Shown here: positions 41,426-51,121 of the stretch, one piece after another | Layout: the number at the start of each line of letters is the position of its first letter | Position numbering within the stretch: position 1 is the stretch's first letter | Origin: Candidatus Omnitrophota bacterium | GTDB taxonomy: Bacteria > Hinthialibacterota > Hinthialibacteria > OLB16 | DNA length: 64,000 nucleotides | Direction of reading: 5' to 3' | Assembly: GCA_020632575.1 (NCBI GenBank) | Contig: JACKFH010000005.1 | Span: forward strand, 1-64,000 | The notes under the pieces: generated by a model | The model's input: the letters and a program-made list of their open reading frames with translations, nothing else | The model's database searches: none | Told to the model about the DNA's origin: nothing | Program-made: the position numbers and the translations under genes

Positions 41426-44400
41426 TCAATGGCCTCGGTCCGGCCAAATGACGCGGAAGGTGGAGCCCTTTCCCTTGACCGACTCCACCTCGATCTCCGC
41501 CCCGTGGAGGTCGGCGATCTCCTTGCAGATGGAAAGTCCCAATCCCAGCCCGCCCGCGTGATCCATCTCGCCCGATTCCGCTTTATGGAATCTCTTGAAG
41601 AGATTTGGGATTTCACTCTCGTCGATACCAATGCCCGAGTCTTCGACACTGAGGATTACCGAATCGTCGTTGTTGTCGAGACGCACAAGGACCTTTCCGC
41701 CAGGCTTGGTGAATTTGATGCCGTTGGAGATCAAATTATCCAAAAGACGTTCGACTAGAATCTTTGAAGCGAGGATATAGAGATCCTCCTCCTTACCCTC
41801 CGCGATCATCTCCAGATCGATCTTCTGGTCCTTGGCGCGGATGGAATGCGCGCGGATTGAATTCCACGCAACCTCCATCAAACTGACCGGTTTCAACTCG
41901 AGAGGTCGGTCCATCCCCTCGCTTCGAACCGCCTGCGCCACATTCTGAATCAAAAGACCCATCCGGTTGGCGTTGTCCAAGATGATTTGGATGAACTCCT
42001 CTTGCTCCTCGGTTAGCTTCCCGGGAGATTTCGAGGCGAGAAGTTGGGCGTACCCTTGCAGGCTTGTGAGTGGAGTCCGGAAATCGTGGGAAACATTCGC
42101 GATCAAACGCTCTTTGAAAACGTTGGACTCCTTCAGTCTCTCCGCGAGTCGACGGTATTTGTCCTCGGATCGCTTAAGGGCTTGAGTCCGTTCACTGACC
42201 AGTCCCTCAAGTTGCGATTGGTGATCGTGAGTCTCTTTCAGACTCTGATCGAGCCTCTTGGATCTCTGCACCAGAAGAAGAATCACCAAAAGAATTGCCA
42301 ATCCGAGGAGGACGAGCAGCGCAAACGTGGCGGGATGACGCAACACCGGGAGATTGACATAGACGCTGACTCTGTCGGGGGAGGGATCGACGTTCCCATC
42401 CAAATCGACCGCGGCCACCTCGAATACATGGGGGCCCGGTTTCTCGGTCGGAATCGAGACAATCCGATTGGGATCGGGCGAGCCCCATTCCCGATCATCC
42501 AATCTCCACCTGAATTGGAGCCGGTTTATGACCGTCGATTGCCAAGCATCCGCCCCATTGAGCCGAAAAATCATGTTTTCCCCGAGAAGGACTTCCTTGG
42601 GATGATCGGTTATTTGGGTGTCGGGGGGCTCGGTCTCGGGGGTGAATTGGAGGAATCCGGTGTCGTAGGTCGCCAAATAGATCCGGCCATCCTGGCCAAT
42701 CGCCAAGTCGCTGATGCGGCAAGGGGGAAGCCCTTCCGTTCTTTGGTAATGGAACCAGCCTCCGTCTTGGTAACGGTACAAACCATTGGATCGAGTCCCG
42801 ACCCAGAGCCTGCCCTGATTATCGAATTCGATGGCGTAGGTCTTGTTTGTCGTGAGTCCTGAGTTCTCTTTGTTGAAAAAGGTCCATTCGCCGTCATCGT
42901 AGACTGCGACGCCGACCCCCTCCGTGGCCATATAAATTTTGCCATCGGGCCCCCGGATCATCTCGTAAAAGGAAACCTCTTTTTGATCGTAGGGAAAGGG
43001 GATCGTCTCACTCGCCCCGTCCTGGTAGCGGAAAAGGAGGCTGTCTCCTCCGACCCAGACCGCGCCTCCCTCTTCAAAGAGGAACGACAGAATGTGGGAC
43101 GGTTCTTGACCATCGGGGTAGGGCAATTGTTTCCACTTTCCCTCGGCATAGCAGTAGATCTCTCCGGTGTCTCCTCCCAAATAAACGCAACCATCGGGGG
43201 CGACATTCATCGCGCGAAACCTTTGATCGGGGTTAGGTGGATCGGGCAACCATTCACCGTGCCCCTCCGCCCATGAATAAACGCCGTGGTTGTTCCAAGA
43301 GGATAGAATCCGTCCGTCGGGGGACTCGGCAATCCGAGAGGCGAAGAAATCGCGTTCATTTGAGTCCCCAACGTGGAGGGATTCCCACTCGCCGTTTTCA
43401 AGATAACTCAGATCGCTCCCCCCAACCCAGATGCGCCCTTTCGAATCCGCCAGATTGGAAAGAAATCGGAAGTTGTGAGGTTTCGGGGCGTCCATCGGAA
43501 TGAACTGGGAGGGGGTCAAAAACGAGACGCCGCCAGTGGTCCCCGCCCAAACCGTTCCATCCATGGAAACATGGAGATCATTGACATTGTCCTGAAGCAG
43601 CCCATCCCGCCAATCGAAGAAGGTGAGACTCCCTCGGTCATAAAGTGCGAGACCAATTTGGAGACCGAGCCACATCGTGCCATCCGGACCCGCGCAGAGT
43701 CCCCCCGAACCCCAATCGCCGGTCATCGATTCAGGCCGGATCGCCTCCATACTCTCGCCATCGTACCGGTAAGTTGACCAATCGCACGCGATCCAGAGGT
43801 TATTCTGGGTATCCAGTTCCAAGTCGTTGACGTTTTGATCGGGACAGGCAACCATTTCCTGACAGACAGAGGAAACCTCTCCTGTCTCCAGATCGAAGGC
43901 GTTCACAATTCCTTCCCTCCAACCCACCCAAACAATTCCTCGAGCCTCATCCACCGCCACCGAACGACCGCAATTTTTTGCCAGATCTGGACGATCGGTT
44001 CCAAACTGTTGGATGGATCCATCGACATTGATTCGACTGACTCCTCCGGGACCAGTCACCCAAACGCGCCCCTGAGAGTCGATATCCAACCCGAATAGGT
44101 CGTCCGAGACGAGCCCGTCCTCCTCGGTGAAGACTTCGATTCCAGTTCCGTCCTCATTGAGGGAGGCCGCTCCTCCTCGCGCCGCAACCCAGATTCGACC
44201 ATCGGGAGCCACGCTGACTCGACGGATGAAATCGGTCGGCAATCCATCGGAACTTTTGATTTGCAGACGATTGCGGCCGTCATAGCGAACCAGACCCTCG
44301 CCCCAGGTGCCAAACCACATGACACCCCTCGGATATTCGGAGAGACCGCGGATATGCTCATCGGGAAACTGATCGTAGAGACTTCGAACGACCCATCTCT

Positions 44401-44512
44401 GACGGTTCTTCTCGGACTGTGTCATCACCTCGGCGGAAGACCGCGATGGAATCGATAACCCAACGAGACTGAATAGAGTGAGGGCGACAAGAAACCGCCA
44501 CTCCGAGTTCAT
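41426..44512 (-). CDS. propeller-type (Reg_prop/Y_Y_Y) sensor histidine kinase
   Basis: 1028 residues from ATG 44512 (ATG 44527 possible). Signal peptide, then about 12 short regulator-propeller repeats (GRIWVAARGGAASLN, GRVWVTGPGGVSRIN, GTMWLGLQIGLALYD) forming two periplasmic propellers. A Y_Y_Y-like beta domain follows (FRLNGADAWQ, LQFRWRLDDREWG, FEVAAVDLDGNVD). After one TM (FALLVLLGLAILLVILLL) comes HisKA with NVSHDFRTPLTSLQGYAQLL and HATPase_c (NLISNGIKFTKPGG, DSGIGIDESE, GLGLGLSICKEIA). Lacks the receiver and AraC parts of Bacteroidetes hybrid systems. Orphan: no regulator gene adjacent. Likely senses an extracellular glycan. Confidence 0.87.
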   Translation of the reverse strand: MNSEWRFLVALTLFSLVGLSIPSRSSAEVMTQSEKNRQRWVVRSLYDQFPDEHIRGLSEYPRGVMWFGTWGEGLVRYDGRNRLQIKSSDGLPTDFIRRVSVAPDGRIWVAARGGAASLNEDGTGIEVFTEEDGLVSDDLFGLDIDSQGRVWVTGPGGVSRINVDGSIQQFGTDRPDLAKNCGRSVAVDEARGIVWVGWREGIVNAFDLETGEVSSVCQEMVACPDQNVNDLELDTQNNLWIACDWSTYRYDGESMEAIRPESMTGDWGSGGLCAGPDGTMWLGLQIGLALYDRGSLTFFDWRDGLLQDNVNDLHVSMDGTVWAGTTGGVSFLTPSQFIPMDAPKPHNFRFLSNLADSKGRIWVGGSDLSYLENGEWESLHVGDSNERDFFASRIAESPDGRILSSWNNHGVYSWAEGHGEWLPDPPNPDQRFRAMNVAPDGCVYLGGDTGEIYCYAEGKWKQLPYPDGQEPSHILSFLFEEGGAVWVGGDSLLFRYQDGASETIPFPYDQKEVSFYEMIRGPDGKIYMATEGVGVAVYDDGEWTFFNKENSGLTTNKTYAIEFDNQGRLWVGTRSNGLYRYQDGGWFHYQRTEGLPPCRISDLAIGQDGRIYLATYDTGFLQFTPETEPPDTQITDHPKEVLLGENMIFRLNGADAWQSTVINRLQFRWRLDDREWGSPDPNRIVSIPTEKPGPHVFEVAAVDLDGNVDPSPDRVSVYVNLPVLRHPATFALLVLLGLAILLVILLLVQRSKRLDQSLKETHDHQSQLEGLVSERTQALKRSEDKYRRLAERLKESNVFKERLIANVSHDFRTPLTSLQGYAQLLASKSPGKLTEEQEEFIQIILDNANRMGLLIQNVAQAVRSEGMDRPLELKPVSLMEVAWNSIRAHSIRAKDQKIDLEMIAEGKEEDLYILASKILVERLLDNLISNGIKFTKPGGKVLVRLDNNDDSVILSVEDSGIGIDESEIPNLFKRFHKAESGEMDHAGGLGLGLSICKEIADLHGAEIEVESVKGKGSTFRVIWPDRGH

Positions 44513-44560
44513 CCGCCAACCGAGCATTTCTTATTTCCCTAACCCAAAAAAAGTCATCGT

Positions 44561-45520
44561 TCAGACTTGGTTGGCTTGGGCCACGGCGGCCTCGCCATTC
44601 AGGACTTGAATGAGATTCTTGGTCGCCATCATCGCCTGCCTTCCCACACTCTCATAGGTTCGAGACCCGATGTGAGGAGTCAAGACGACTCGGTCGAGAC
44701 CAATCAGGGGATTGTCCGGGCGAATCGGCTCCGGCTCGACCACATCCGCCCCGTAGCCACCGAGATGGCCGCTCTTGATCGCTTCGGCCATGGCCTCTTG
44801 ATCGACCAAACCCCCGCGAGAGGTGTTGATCACCACGCTTCCGGGTTGAAGCATCGCGAGTCGGTCGCGATTCAGGAAATGGAGGTTCTTCTCTGAAAGG
44901 TTCAAATGGAGACCGACAATGTCCGCAACTTTGAGCACGTCCTCAGCCTGACTCTTTCTTTCCACACCATATTTGGAGGCGAATTCCTCATCCCAGTAAG
45001 GGTCGAAACCGACCAGTTTCATCTCAAACGCGGCGGCCCGTTTGGCCACCTCCTTGCCGATTCGCCCCAACCCAAGAATTCCGAGCGTCTTTCCCATGAG
45101 TTCGTGACCGGTCATCCGCTTCCAAAGTCCTTGGTGGACCATGGTGTTTTGTTCCGGAATCTGGCGGTACAAGGAAAGCATTAGTCCGAAAGCGTGCTCG
45201 GCCACTGTCGTGTGGTTGACACCGGGGCAAAAGGTGACCGGGATGCCTAAATCGGTGGCGGCGGGAACGTCGATTTTGTCGAGGCCGATCCCGTATTTGC
45301 TCAAGACCTTCAGTTTTGGGAGACACTTTTGAAGAACTGGACGAGTGAATGCGTCATCTCCGCAGAGTATCCCGTCGAAATCTCCCACCAAATCGAGCAT
45401 CGTCTCCTCGGGAAGGGGCCCCCTTTCGCGCTGAATCTCATACCCTTGGCTCTCCAGCAGGTCATGGTGAGCGCCAGGTGTGTCTTGATACGAGGTGGTG
45501 GTCAACAAAATCTTCGTCAT
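44561..45520 (-). CDS. D-isomer-specific 2-hydroxyacid dehydrogenase (phosphoglycerate dehydrogenase-like)
   Basis: 319 residues. Rossmann motif LGILGLGRIGKEVAKRA, catalytic Arg in VVINTSRGGLVD, the Asp/Glu region VVEPEPIRPDNPL and catalytic His in LTPHIGSRTYE. The length is that of SerA catalytic units without the ACT/ASB domain, and also of other hydroxyacid dehydrogenases, so the substrate is open. NAD is likely. It follows the kinase on the minus strand with no obvious functional link. Confidence 0.85.
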   Translation of the reverse strand: MTKILLTTTSYQDTPGAHHDLLESQGYEIQRERGPLPEETMLDLVGDFDGILCGDDAFTRPVLQKCLPKLKVLSKYGIGLDKIDVPAATDLGIPVTFCPGVNHTTVAEHAFGLMLSLYRQIPEQNTMVHQGLWKRMTGHELMGKTLGILGLGRIGKEVAKRAAAFEMKLVGFDPYWDEEFASKYGVERKSQAEDVLKVADIVGLHLNLSEKNLHFLNRDRLAMLQPGSVVINTSRGGLVDQEAMAEAIKSGHLGGYGADVVEPEPIRPDNPLIGLDRVVLTPHIGSRTYESVGRQAMMATKNLIQVLNGEAAVAQANQV

Positions 45521-45563
45521 CGATCCTACTTCCTTTCATGATGTGGCGGAGATATTTCTGGTT

Positions 45564-45914
45564 TTATTGCAGTTCTTTCCAGCCACGGTAGCCTCCGGCA
45601 AGGGAGGTCACGTTTTCATACCCCATCTCCCTCAAGGATTTCGCGGCCAACAACGACCGGCTCCCGCCACCGCAATGGAGAACGATTTCTTCCTTGGGAT
45701 CGGAAATCTCATCGGCTATTTTCAGCTCGAGCTTTCCTTTCGACAAGTGAATGGCTCCGGGAATGGTCCCATTCTCCCGGTCCTCCGTATCGCGAACATC
45801 AATCAAAACGAACCGATCTCCGCGTTCCATTTTTTCCTTTAAGGTCTTGGCGTCGATTTCGGGGATTCCCGATTCGCGCGCCTCCTGAACAAACTCTTTA
45901 AAGGACTTTGGCAT
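45564..45914 (-). CDS. rhodanese-domain protein
   Basis: 116 residues, single domain. LIDVRDTEDRENGTIPGAIHLSKG and active-site Cys81 in VLHCGGGSRSLLAA, then SLAGGYRGWKE. Small cytoplasmic rhodaneses carry persulfide sulfur. The loop CGGGSRS differs slightly from the common C-x-x-G-x-R-S but keeps the final Arg. Possibly co-transcribed with the dehydrogenase. Confidence 0.9.
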   Translation of the reverse strand: MPKSFKEFVQEARESGIPEIDAKTLKEKMERGDRFVLIDVRDTEDRENGTIPGAIHLSKGKLELKIADEISDPKEEIVLHCGGGSRSLLAAKSLREMGYENVTSLAGGYRGWKELQ

Positions 45915-46010
45915 CGTTCATATTCCCTTTCCTTCTTCTTTCCGGCGAGAAAGCACAAGCCGGGAGTATATCCTAGTGTCGGAATTCTGGGTATTCTCCA
46001 ATCAAGAACC

Positions 46011-47063
46011 ATGGCTCAGCTGGAACCCTCGATCAAGAACCCCCTTTCGGATTGGCTGGTTCAATCCCTCGCCTCGGAAACTATCGGATCGGACGCGAAT
46101 GGCCGCCACGGCCATTCCCCGCAGGCAGGCTTCGATCGAAACCAGACCCTTCGACTCCAATTGAATCAAGCGGGCATACAACCTTCTCTCACTCGAAGGG
46201 ATCCGTGCATGGCTTATATTCTCGGGGACAAGAAGTTGATCCGACCCGCCTCCGTGGAGGGGTGGATCGAATCCAGTTCGAACCGTTTCCCCCTAGAGGA
46301 AATTCGAGAGTTTTGGGAAGGAATCTGGAATTATTCCGTTTGCGCTTGGAACTTTATCGAGGCCTACGGGAGGGAACCCTGGCAACCGCCCAGCATGGGG
46401 TTTCCCTTGACCTCCCCAAGAAGCTGGCAAGGGTTTTCACGAAATCGGCGCCTTTTCGATTCGCTCGACACTCACATCGAATCTTCCGGCCTTGCCGCGG
46501 ATGGCGAGTTTCGAGAGTGGATTGCGGGCCAGGTTGAGTTTCTCTTTGGGTTCCCAATGGATTGCATTCCCCTCGGGATGGCCGCCATCGGGTTAAACGC
46601 CCCTTCCGAGAGTTATTGGGTTCCCCTCCCGGAGAAGGCCTTTCTCGCGGAACCGCTGAACAATCCGGACATGAATGCACCGACTCAGGATTTTCATTGG
46701 GGATTTCGAATGAACCTCGAATTGGGCTCGCGACTCAAGGAGGATGAGGTCGGCGCATGGTCGGTTCAAATCGAGGATCGATCGGATCTTCTCGAAACTC
46801 CGACTGTGGCGATCGTAGCGGAGGGAGAACAGGTTGGGTGTCTTTATCTCAGGCTTAAGACTCCGGTGCGGGAGAATGTGGATTGGACCGCCCTCGCGGC
46901 CTCGCTCGACCAAAGTCTTGGGAAGGGTTGGGGTCGCCTTGATTTCGATAGCATTCGTCCGGCGGGATCGGAAAGAATTCCACGCCTTGAAACCGATTGG
47001 CCCTGGATTGGATTGGCGCGTGGGATCCATCAGATTCGAGAAGCAGAGAGGTTTTTTAAGTAA
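46011..47063 (+). CDS. protein of unknown function
   Basis: 350 residues, no signal peptide or TM segment. The protein is rich in Trp and Pro and reads like a soluble alpha/beta protein (YILGDKKLIRPASVEGWIES, EIREFWEGIWNYSVCAWNFIE, TVAIVAEGEQVGCLYLRLKTP). I recognise no family or motif. Codon usage is like that of its neighbours and there is no competing frame of equal quality, so it is likely a real gene. Its last 34 bases overlap the end of the convergent glutamate-synthase-like gene. Confidence 0.6.
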   Translation: MAQLEPSIKNPLSDWLVQSLASETIGSDANGRHGHSPQAGFDRNQTLRLQLNQAGIQPSLTRRDPCMAYILGDKKLIRPASVEGWIESSSNRFPLEEIREFWEGIWNYSVCAWNFIEAYGREPWQPPSMGFPLTSPRSWQGFSRNRRLFDSLDTHIESSGLAADGEFREWIAGQVEFLFGFPMDCIPLGMAAIGLNAPSESYWVPLPEKAFLAEPLNNPDMNAPTQDFHWGFRMNLELGSRLKEDEVGAWSVQIEDRSDLLETPTVAIVAEGEQVGCLYLRLKTPVRENVDWTALAASLDQSLGKGWGRLDFDSIRPAGSERIPRLETDWPWIGLARGIHQIREAERFFK

Positions 47064-48565
47064 GCCCCGGGTTCCACCTCTGGGTAGAGTTCATCAAAAC
47101 CCTCGATTTTCCGGCTGCTGGTTCGCTTGTAGATCTTTCTCCGATTCAACTCCGTTAGATCTCTTACTCCCGCCGCGGCCAAGAGACCGAGGAACTCATC
47201 GATGACGGAGGCGTGGTAGTTCTTCACACGCACCCATTTCTCCTCAACGACCAACCCTCGCCTAAGGTCCGGGTCGCTTGTGGTCACCCCTGTCGGGCAT
47301 TCGTTGGTGTTGCACTTGAGGGCTTGAATGCACCCCAGAGCGAGCATCATCCCGCGCGCCGAGTTGCAGAGATCCGCCCCGAGACACAAGGCGCGGAAGA
47401 TGTCGAAAGCGGTAATAATCTTAGAGGCGACGAAGACTTTGATGTCTTTTTTCAGGTCGTAGCCGGTCAATAAGTCGACCACACAGACAAGTCCCTCCTC
47501 CATGGCCATCCCGACATAATTGGAGAAATCGATGGGCGCGGCGCCTGTTCCCCCCTCGGCGCCATCGACCGTGATAAAGTCCGGCTTGATTCCAGTCTCC
47601 ACCATCTTCACGCAAATCTCGCGGAATTCCTCGCGATCTCCGACACATAATTTAAAACCGACCGGTTTGCCATCCGAGGCTTCGCGGAGAGTCGCGATGA
47701 GGTCGAGCAATCCATGAGCATCGTGAAAGGCCGAATGGCCGGGGGGAGAGATAATGTCGGTGTGCGGCTCCACCCCTCGAATGTCGGCAATCTCTTCGCT
47801 GTTCTTGGCGGCGGGCAGGACCCCGCCATGGCCCGGCTTGGCTCCCTGCGACAGTTTCAGTTCAATCATCTTGACCTCGGGACGCGCCGCCTGTTCCCGA
47901 TATTTCTCGAGCGAGAAGCCGCCATCCTCGGACCGGCAACCGAAGTAGCCAGTCCCGATCTCGTAAACCAGATCCCCACCTTGAAGGTGATAGGGCGAAA
48001 TCGCGCCTTCTCCCGTGTCGTGAAAAAAGCCGCCCTCTCGCGCGGCGATGTTCAGCGCGGTCACCGCGTTCGAACTCAAAGCCCCGAAACTCATTGCCGA
48101 AATGTTGAGAATGCTGGCCGAATAGGGGTGTCGGCAGTCCGGGCCGCCGATTTGCACACGGGGAACCTTCCCGAGTCGTTTCGAGGGATAAACCGAGTGG
48201 TGCATCCACTCATATCCGATTTCGTAAACATTCAGTTCGGTTCCGAAAGGGTGCGTCTCCTGCGTTTGTTTGGCGCGTTCATAAACATAATCGCGGTGGT
48301 TACGGTCAATCGGTTTGCCATCCGTATCGGACTCGACAAAGTACTGGTGGATTTCGGGTCCGATCGCCATGAGGAGAAATCGGAAGTGACCAATGACTGG
48401 AAAGTTGCGAAGGATGGTGTTCTTGGTCTGAAAGAAATCGTAAAGACCAATTAGCAGGATGGGGCCGACCAGAATAAGACTGTAGAGAATGGGCGGCCAA
48501 AACCAGGCGACTCCACCGATGACCAAAAGGACCCCCGCACTCCCGAAGAGAAAGGGCTTCTTCAC
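47030..48565 (-). CDS. FMN-binding glutamate synthase-like protein (GltB2/YerD type)
   Basis: 511 residues from GTG 48565, which shares its G with the TAG of the upstream gene (TAGTG) and has AAGGAG ten bases before it. Two N-terminal TM helices (SAGVLLVIGGVAWFW, ILYSLILVGPILLIGLYDF) precede the flavin barrel: ISAMSFGALSSNAVTALN, GAISPYHLQGGDLVYEIG, KLSQGAKPGHGG, VDGAEGGTGAAP. Cys-x5-Cys-x4-Cys (CIQALKCNTNEC) preserves the 3Fe-4S ligands. Amidotransferase and gamma-type domains are absent, as in YerD-like proteins whose reaction is unproven. Membrane attachment fits a quinone- or membrane-linked redox role. Confidence 0.85.
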   Translation of the reverse strand: MKKPFLFGSAGVLLVIGGVAWFWPPILYSLILVGPILLIGLYDFFQTKNTILRNFPVIGHFRFLLMAIGPEIHQYFVESDTDGKPIDRNHRDYVYERAKQTQETHPFGTELNVYEIGYEWMHHSVYPSKRLGKVPRVQIGGPDCRHPYSASILNISAMSFGALSSNAVTALNIAAREGGFFHDTGEGAISPYHLQGGDLVYEIGTGYFGCRSEDGGFSLEKYREQAARPEVKMIELKLSQGAKPGHGGVLPAAKNSEEIADIRGVEPHTDIISPPGHSAFHDAHGLLDLIATLREASDGKPVGFKLCVGDREEFREICVKMVETGIKPDFITVDGAEGGTGAAPIDFSNYVGMAMEEGLVCVVDLLTGYDLKKDIKVFVASKIITAFDIFRALCLGADLCNSARGMMLALGCIQALKCNTNECPTGVTTSDPDLRRGLVVEEKWVRVKNYHASVIDEFLGLLAAAGVRDLTELNRRKIYKRTSSRKIEGFDELYPEVEPGAYLKNLSASRI

Positions 48566-50253
48566 TATCGGGTTTCTCCTTCTACCTGAAACCACTCTTT
48601 AAACTTAGCTCTCGCGAACCCCCAGGCTTCCTCGAACTCGAGTTTCGGCGGCCAAGTCAGTTCGCTAGTTGCGATATGAACATCGAGGAGCGCCGGTCCC
48701 TCGGCGTCGAGGGCTCGGCGCAAGGCGTTCTCCAGCTGACGAGGATCCGAAACGGATTCGCCCCAGGCCCCGAAACTCTTCGCAAGAAGTGGATAGGCTG
48801 GGTTGAAAAGGTCCGTCTCATGCTCAGGATAACCCTCGGCTTCTTGTTCCATCTGAATCAATCCGAGACGGCGGTTGTTAAAAAGAATGACCTTGATCGG
48901 AAGTTGGTATTTGACCGCCGTGAGAAACTCTCCCATCAACATGTTGAAACCGCCATCTCCGGAGAGAGAGACGACCCGACGGTCGGGGCGAGACAATTGC
49001 GCGCCTATGGCCGCGGGCATGGCGAAGGCCATGGTCGCCAAATTGAACGAGAGCAGAAATCGTTGATCCTTCTTGAGACGGAGATGTCTAGCGCCCCAGA
49101 CTGTCACCGCGCCCGTGTCGCAAGTGAAAATGTCTCCCTCCTCCGAAAGTTCGCTCAGGAGAGAAGTCACCGATTGGGGGTGAATCACATCGGCGGAGCG
49201 ATCGATGCTGGCTCGTTTGGCCATTGCCGTGTCGCCTTTCGCCTTTTCGTTTTGAACCGTTTTGAGATGATCATCCTCCTTGGAGGGGGATAACCGCGGG
49301 ATGATTTCCATCAGAAAGGATCGACAATCGGCGACCAATCCAAATTCTCCAGCGGTGCGCCGCCCCAAGACCCGTCCTTTGACATCGACACGGATAATTG
49401 ACGCCTTTTCGGGGTACCAGTCTCGATAGGGGAAATCCGAGCCGAGAACCAATAGAAGATCGCAGTCATCGGCGGCCTGCACTCCACCCCGAGTTCCCAA
49501 CAGACCGAGTCCTCCCGCCACAAGCGGATGATCGTAGGCGACAATGTCCTTGGCTTTGAGCGAATAAATCATCGGGGCGTTCAAAAGTTCCGCCAATTGG
49601 ACCAATTCCCCGGAGCAGCGACGGCATCCCTCGCCGTAGAGGATGGTCACTTTCTTCGCCTTTTCGATGGTAGACACGCACTGGTTCAAATCGGATTCGG
49701 ATGGGAGAAGGCGAGAACCGTTTTCTCCGCTCCGGACCTGAAAGGAGGAATCGGGAACATCCCGGTTTCCGATGTCGTGTGGAATGGTGAGGACAGAGAC
49801 CCCTCGGTCATGGATAGCGGCATGACAGGCTTCGATGGCGATTCTTGGCATTTGACTCGGGTTCGACACATTCGCTCGGAACAGCGCGACATCGCTGAAA
49901 AGTCGTTGGAGGTCCACCTCCTGATGATAGTTGAACCCGATCTCGACGGAGGGAACCTGCCCGGTCAGTGCTAGCACCGGGGCGTAGTCTTTCGCCGCGT
50001 CATATAGTCCATTCAGCAGATGAATCGCCCCGGGTCCGACTGTGCCCGCGCACACCGCGAGATTTCCGGTGAGTTTCGCCTGGGCGCTGGCGGCAAGCGC
50101 CCCCGCCTCTTCATGGACCACATGAATAAACCGAATGCGATCTTGTTTTCGTAATGCCTCGATCAGGGGATTGATAGCGTCGCCCGGGACGCCAAAGATC
50201 TGTTTGACCCCACATTCGGCGAGTATGTCCAAAAGTTGTTCGTACAGTCTCAT
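48565..50253 (-). CDS. thiamine-diphosphate pyruvate oxidase/dehydrogenase-like enzyme (PoxB type)
   Basis: 562 residues. PYR domain GVKQIFGVPGDAINPLIEAL and the catalytic Glu in VVHEEAGALAA. Middle FAD-type domain with LLVLGSDFPYRDWYP. ThDP site GDGGFNMLMGEFLTAVKY with NNRRLGLIQME. Overall closest in my memory to PoxB, which oxidises pyruvate to acetate and CO2 and passes electrons to quinone. The C-terminus is shorter than E. coli PoxB and lacks a clear amphipathic membrane helix. Coupled to the membrane-bound flavoprotein downstream, suggesting a shared electron path (inference). Confidence 0.82.
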   Translation of the reverse strand: MRLYEQLLDILAECGVKQIFGVPGDAINPLIEALRKQDRIRFIHVVHEEAGALAASAQAKLTGNLAVCAGTVGPGAIHLLNGLYDAAKDYAPVLALTGQVPSVEIGFNYHQEVDLQRLFSDVALFRANVSNPSQMPRIAIEACHAAIHDRGVSVLTIPHDIGNRDVPDSSFQVRSGENGSRLLPSESDLNQCVSTIEKAKKVTILYGEGCRRCSGELVQLAELLNAPMIYSLKAKDIVAYDHPLVAGGLGLLGTRGGVQAADDCDLLLVLGSDFPYRDWYPEKASIIRVDVKGRVLGRRTAGEFGLVADCRSFLMEIIPRLSPSKEDDHLKTVQNEKAKGDTAMAKRASIDRSADVIHPQSVTSLLSELSEEGDIFTCDTGAVTVWGARHLRLKKDQRFLLSFNLATMAFAMPAAIGAQLSRPDRRVVSLSGDGGFNMLMGEFLTAVKYQLPIKVILFNNRRLGLIQMEQEAEGYPEHETDLFNPAYPLLAKSFGAWGESVSDPRQLENALRRALDAEGPALLDVHIATSELTWPPKLEFEEAWGFARAKFKEWFQVEGETR

Positions 50254-50452
50254 AGGAGGGAACGCTTACATCTTTCATAATTAGGGTACTCACTTGCGGC
50301 AGGAGAAGCAAATGCGCGGATTTCGAAAACTCTCGATTCCTGGGAAAGCCTGGAGAATGTCATTGAGGAAAGGACCGGCTTACTCGATCCAAATTCCGCG
50401 AGTAGTTGAATGGTTTTTCGGAATTTTTGTCCTCGACCCGCCAATCGGCCGG

Positions 50453-50461
50453 TGCTATCTT
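50453..50461 (+). promoter_or_regulatory. extended -10 promoter for the DUF1080 gene
   Basis: TGCTATCTT, 33 bases before ATG 50494, matches TG-N-TATnnT and resembles the elements at 7088 and 39574. AAGGAGG follows as ribosome-binding site. The remainder of the 240-base gap 50254-50493 shows nothing else that I can support. Confidence 0.45.
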
Positions 50462-50493
50462 ATTAGGGGTTCGGAAGAAGGAGGCGCTTAACC

Positions 50494-51111
50494 ATGTCCC
50501 GATCCTTCGCAATCTCCTCAACGCTGGTTCCCATCCTCATCGTTTCCGCCTTTGCCGGCGAATTCACAAAAAAACTCTTCGTTCCTCCGGAACTCGGAAA
50601 CTTCATCGTCTTTCCCGAGGGCTCGGAGGCCTTCTCGGTCGATGGGGAAATTTTGAAATGCAGCGGACAACCGATCGGTTATCTACGAACCAAGGATGAC
50701 CATGAGAATTACCGGCTGACATTGGAGTGGCGTTGGCCCGGAGAACCCGGCAACAATGGGGTCCTCCTGCACATCGTCGGAGAAGACAAAGTGTGGCCGA
50801 AAAGTTTCGAGGCACAACTTCAACACGGTCAGGCCGGAGACATCTGGGTGATCGATGGGGCCGATTTCAAGGAGCACACAAACAAAGAGGATCGGCGCGT
50901 GGTGAAAAAGGTATCGAGCAGCGAGAAACCGTTGGGCGAGTGGAATCGAATGGAAATCCTCTGCGAGAAAGACGCCATCTCGATCTGGGTGAATGGCATC
51001 CTCCAAAACGAGGCGACTGAAACCAGCCAATCGAAAGGGAAAATCGGACTCCAAAGCGAGGGGGCGCCAATCGAGTACCGCAACATCGAATTGACGCCGC
51101 TCGAGGAATGA
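50494..51111 (+). CDS. exported DUF1080 (3-keto-disaccharide hydrolase-like) protein
   Basis: 205 residues. Signal peptide SSTLVPILIVSAFAGEF. The lectin-like sandwich shows the DUF1080 landmarks: YLRTKDDHENYRLTLEWRW, NNGVLLHI, PKSFEAQLQHGQAGDIW, GEWNRMEILCEKDAISIWVNG, GKIGLQSEGAPIEYRNIEL. DUF1080 includes 3-keto-glucoside hydrolases and carbohydrate-binding modules. Typical homologues carry FNGKDLTGW near the start; here this reads PPELGNFIVF, so the N-terminal Trp is missing. Divergent from poxB-like gene, upstream of the HhH gene. Confidence 0.85.
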   Translation: MSRSFAISSTLVPILIVSAFAGEFTKKLFVPPELGNFIVFPEGSEAFSVDGEILKCSGQPIGYLRTKDDHENYRLTLEWRWPGEPGNNGVLLHIVGEDKVWPKSFEAQLQHGQAGDIWVIDGADFKEHTNKEDRRVVKKVSSSEKPLGEWNRMEILCEKDAISIWVNGILQNEATETSQSKGKIGLQSEGAPIEYRNIELTPLEE

Positions 51112-51121
51112 TCTCTGAAGA

